DNA from: Acidimicrobiales bacterium
GTDB taxonomy: Bacteria; Actinomycetota; Acidimicrobiia; Acidimicrobiales; VFJN01
Reading direction: 5' to 3'
DNA length: 6,474 bases
NCBI GenBank assembly: GCA_016936035.1
Contig: JAFGPU010000103.1
Coordinates: forward strand, 1 to 6,474
The notes below the pieces were generated by a model. It had not been told where the DNA came from, ran no database searches, and saw nothing but the letters and a program-made list of their open reading frames with translations. The position numbers and the translations under genes are program-made. Below, piece after piece: positions 5,577 through 6,474 of this stretch. Each line of letters starts with the position of its first letter. Positions within the stretch are counted from its first letter, which is position 1.

Positions 5577-5881
5577 CTGAGCGCGTCGTCCTGAGAACTG
5601 ACGACGTGGAACTCCACGCGGTAGACGAGGGTGTCGTCGTGGATCGGGCCGGCGTGGGCGGCGCGTCGACGAAGGGTCTCGAGGTCGGGCTCGCCCGTCC
5701 GTGCGAGATCGTCGTCGGTGATCGACGAGAACGGCACCAGGTCGATCTCGTCGACCTCGATCAACACGGACCCGCTCCGGTAGACGCCGCCCTCCTTGAC
5801 CTTCGGCCTGGACCAGAGCCGGTAGGAGACGGTGATCGTCCCGTCTGCCACCCGGTCGCGAAGGTCAGCGCTGAACTGCAC
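5573..5881 (-). CDS. Probable ASCH-domain protein
   Basis: The predicted 102-aa product resembles small actinobacterial ASCH-domain proteins, a PUA-like beta-barrel fold linked to RNA or nucleotide binding. Visible features are F-S-A-D-L-R-D-R-V-A-D-G-T-I-T-V (3-18), Y-R-L-W-S-R-P-K-V-K-E-G-G (20-32), an I-E-V-D-E-I strand (41-46), P-F-S-S-I-T-D-D-D (50-58) and the closing Y-R-V-E-F-H-V-V strand (87-94). The GTG at 5881 was chosen because family-like sequence begins there and it lies 19 bases past the upstream gene's stop. An ATG at 5950 would give 125 aa but overlaps the upstream gene by 50 bases and adds a Ser/Arg-rich segment unlike the family. No clear ribosome binding site precedes the GTG, so the start is uncertain. 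It probably shares a transcript with the gene upstream. The specific ligand is unknown. The family call comes from motif memory, not a search. Confidence 0.7.
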   Translation of the reverse strand: MQFSADLRDRVADGTITVSYRLWSRPKVKEGGVYRSGSVLIEVDEIDLVPFSSITDDDLARTGEPDLETLRRRAAHAGPIHDDTLVYRVEFHVVSSQDDALS

Positions 5882-5900
5882 GGTGCAGATGGTGTCGCAG

Positions 5901-6473
5901 CTATCTGCAGAGCGCCGCCGGGACGCGGATGCCCGTGCTGTCGACCACATCCGCGCAGGTCATTCCCTTCCCATATGTCACCACGGCCCAGGTGCCCTCG
6001 CGGGCGACGAAGTACGCGGTCTTCACCCGGGTGCAGGGCGAGGGTTGGTTCTCGGTCGGTGGACATCCGCCGGATCCGGTGTCGATGCCGGTCACCAGGA
6101 ACGAGCCGTCGCACAACTGCTCGCCGTCGAGGAAGATGTTCCCGTCGATCTCGCGTTCGATCGCCTCGCGGTAGGCCTCGGTCGTGCAGGGCGACGGCGT
6201 GGGCGAGGGTGCGGAGCAGTTCTCTCGTCCGCACGGCGTCGATTCAGGCATCAACTCGAACCGGTCGCCAGCCAGCCGATACCTGTAGGCCGAGTAGCCG
6301 GCCTCGATGATGTCGCCGTCGACCAGGGCCTCGACATCGTCGATGTCCACGATGACCTCGACGCGGATCTTCGAGCACGACGGGTCGGCCATGGGGTGGG
6401 GCACCTTGATCGCGACCCGGACGATCCCGTCGTTGGCACCGGTGTACGTCTCGGGCTCGTACGACTCGATGCA
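5901..6473 (-). CDS. Cysteine-rich protein of unknown function, C-terminal part (5' end outside window)
   Basis: The frame is open from the right edge to TAG (5903-5901), giving 190 visible residues with no need for an internal start. I do not recognise a named family. It has ten cysteines spread along the chain, a Ser/Pro/Thr stretch near the middle (S-A-P-S-P-T-P-S-P-C), and a C-terminal segment of the form Y-F-V-A-R-E-G-T-W-A-V-V-T-Y-G-K-G-M-T-C ending A-A-L-C-R. Many cysteines plus a Pro/Ser linker suggest an exported, disulfide-bonded protein or lipoprotein, but any signal peptide would be outside the window. The early region (V-E-V-I-V-D-I-D-D-V-E-A-L-V-D-G-D) is acidic. A start at GTG 6404 is possible, but the sequence upstream continues with the same character (Y-E-P-E-T-Y-T-G-A-N-D-G-I-V-R-V), so a longer protein is favoured. 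The ASCH gene follows closely downstream. Confidence 0.72.
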   Translation of the reverse strand, partial: CIESYEPETYTGANDGIVRVAIKVPHPMADPSCSKIRVEVIVDIDDVEALVDGDIIEAGYSAYRYRLAGDRFELMPESTPCGRENCSAPSPTPSPCTTEAYREAIEREIDGNIFLDGEQLCDGSFLVTGIDTGSGGCPPTENQPSPCTRVKTAYFVAREGTWAVVTYGKGMTCADVVDSTGIRVPAALCR

Positions 6474-6474
6474 C

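Noticed and set aside
4733..6310. Open frame of 525 codons on the + strand running past the dnaB end
   Set aside because: Its first part is a Pro/Ala/Thr shadow of intein 2, and the rest is antisense to the two - strand genes. It has no recognisable domain and no ribosome binding site.

Overview
The window looks like chromosomal DNA from a very GC-rich Actinomycetota-type bacterium. The basis is the strong G/C bias at third codon positions, the gene order rpsF-ssb-rpsR-rplI-dnaB, and the actinobacterial flavour of the SSB, S18 and L9 sequences. A deep-branching class such as Acidimicrobiia is possible, but that is inference only.

Region 1 (2-1583, + strand) is a tight ribosomal protein/replication operon. 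It holds the 3' end of rpsF (S6), then ssb, rpsR (S18) and rplI (L9). ssb/rpsR and rpsR/rplI each overlap by one base (TGATG). S18 is a zinc-free (C-minus) type with an unusual Arg/Gly/Asp-rich C-terminal extension containing an 18-base tandem repeat. A strong hairpin directly after rplI probably ends this transcript.

Region 2 (1584-1800) is a 217-base intergenic stretch holding that hairpin, one good DnaA-box match, weaker look-alikes, and the dnaB ribosome binding site.

Region 3 (1801-5490, + strand) is one uninterrupted 1229-codon frame encoding the replicative helicase DnaB with two in-frame inteins. Intein 1 (378 aa) splits the Walker A P-loop between Lys and Thr. Intein 2 (397 aa) sits at the RESG/SIEQD site. 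Removing both leaves a normal-sized DnaB of 454 aa. Both inteins keep the splicing blocks but appear to have lost homing endonuclease activity: the LAGLIDADG acidic residues are missing or the block is deleted. Intein 2 also ends in Glu-Asn instead of His-Asn and carries a Ser/Gly/Asp-rich insert built from a hexanucleotide-like repeat. An active helicase therefore requires two splicing reactions, at least one by an intein with non-canonical residues.

Region 4 (5491-6474) is on the opposite strand and convergent with dnaB. A hairpin at the junction could terminate both directions. The two - strand genes are a probable ASCH-domain protein and, upstream of it, the C-terminal part of a cysteine-rich protein of unknown function that runs off the right edge.

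No RNA genes, CRISPR arrays, insertion sequences or transposases were seen. The double-intein dnaB is the most notable content. It is an unusual instance of a known type of system, not a clearly new one.
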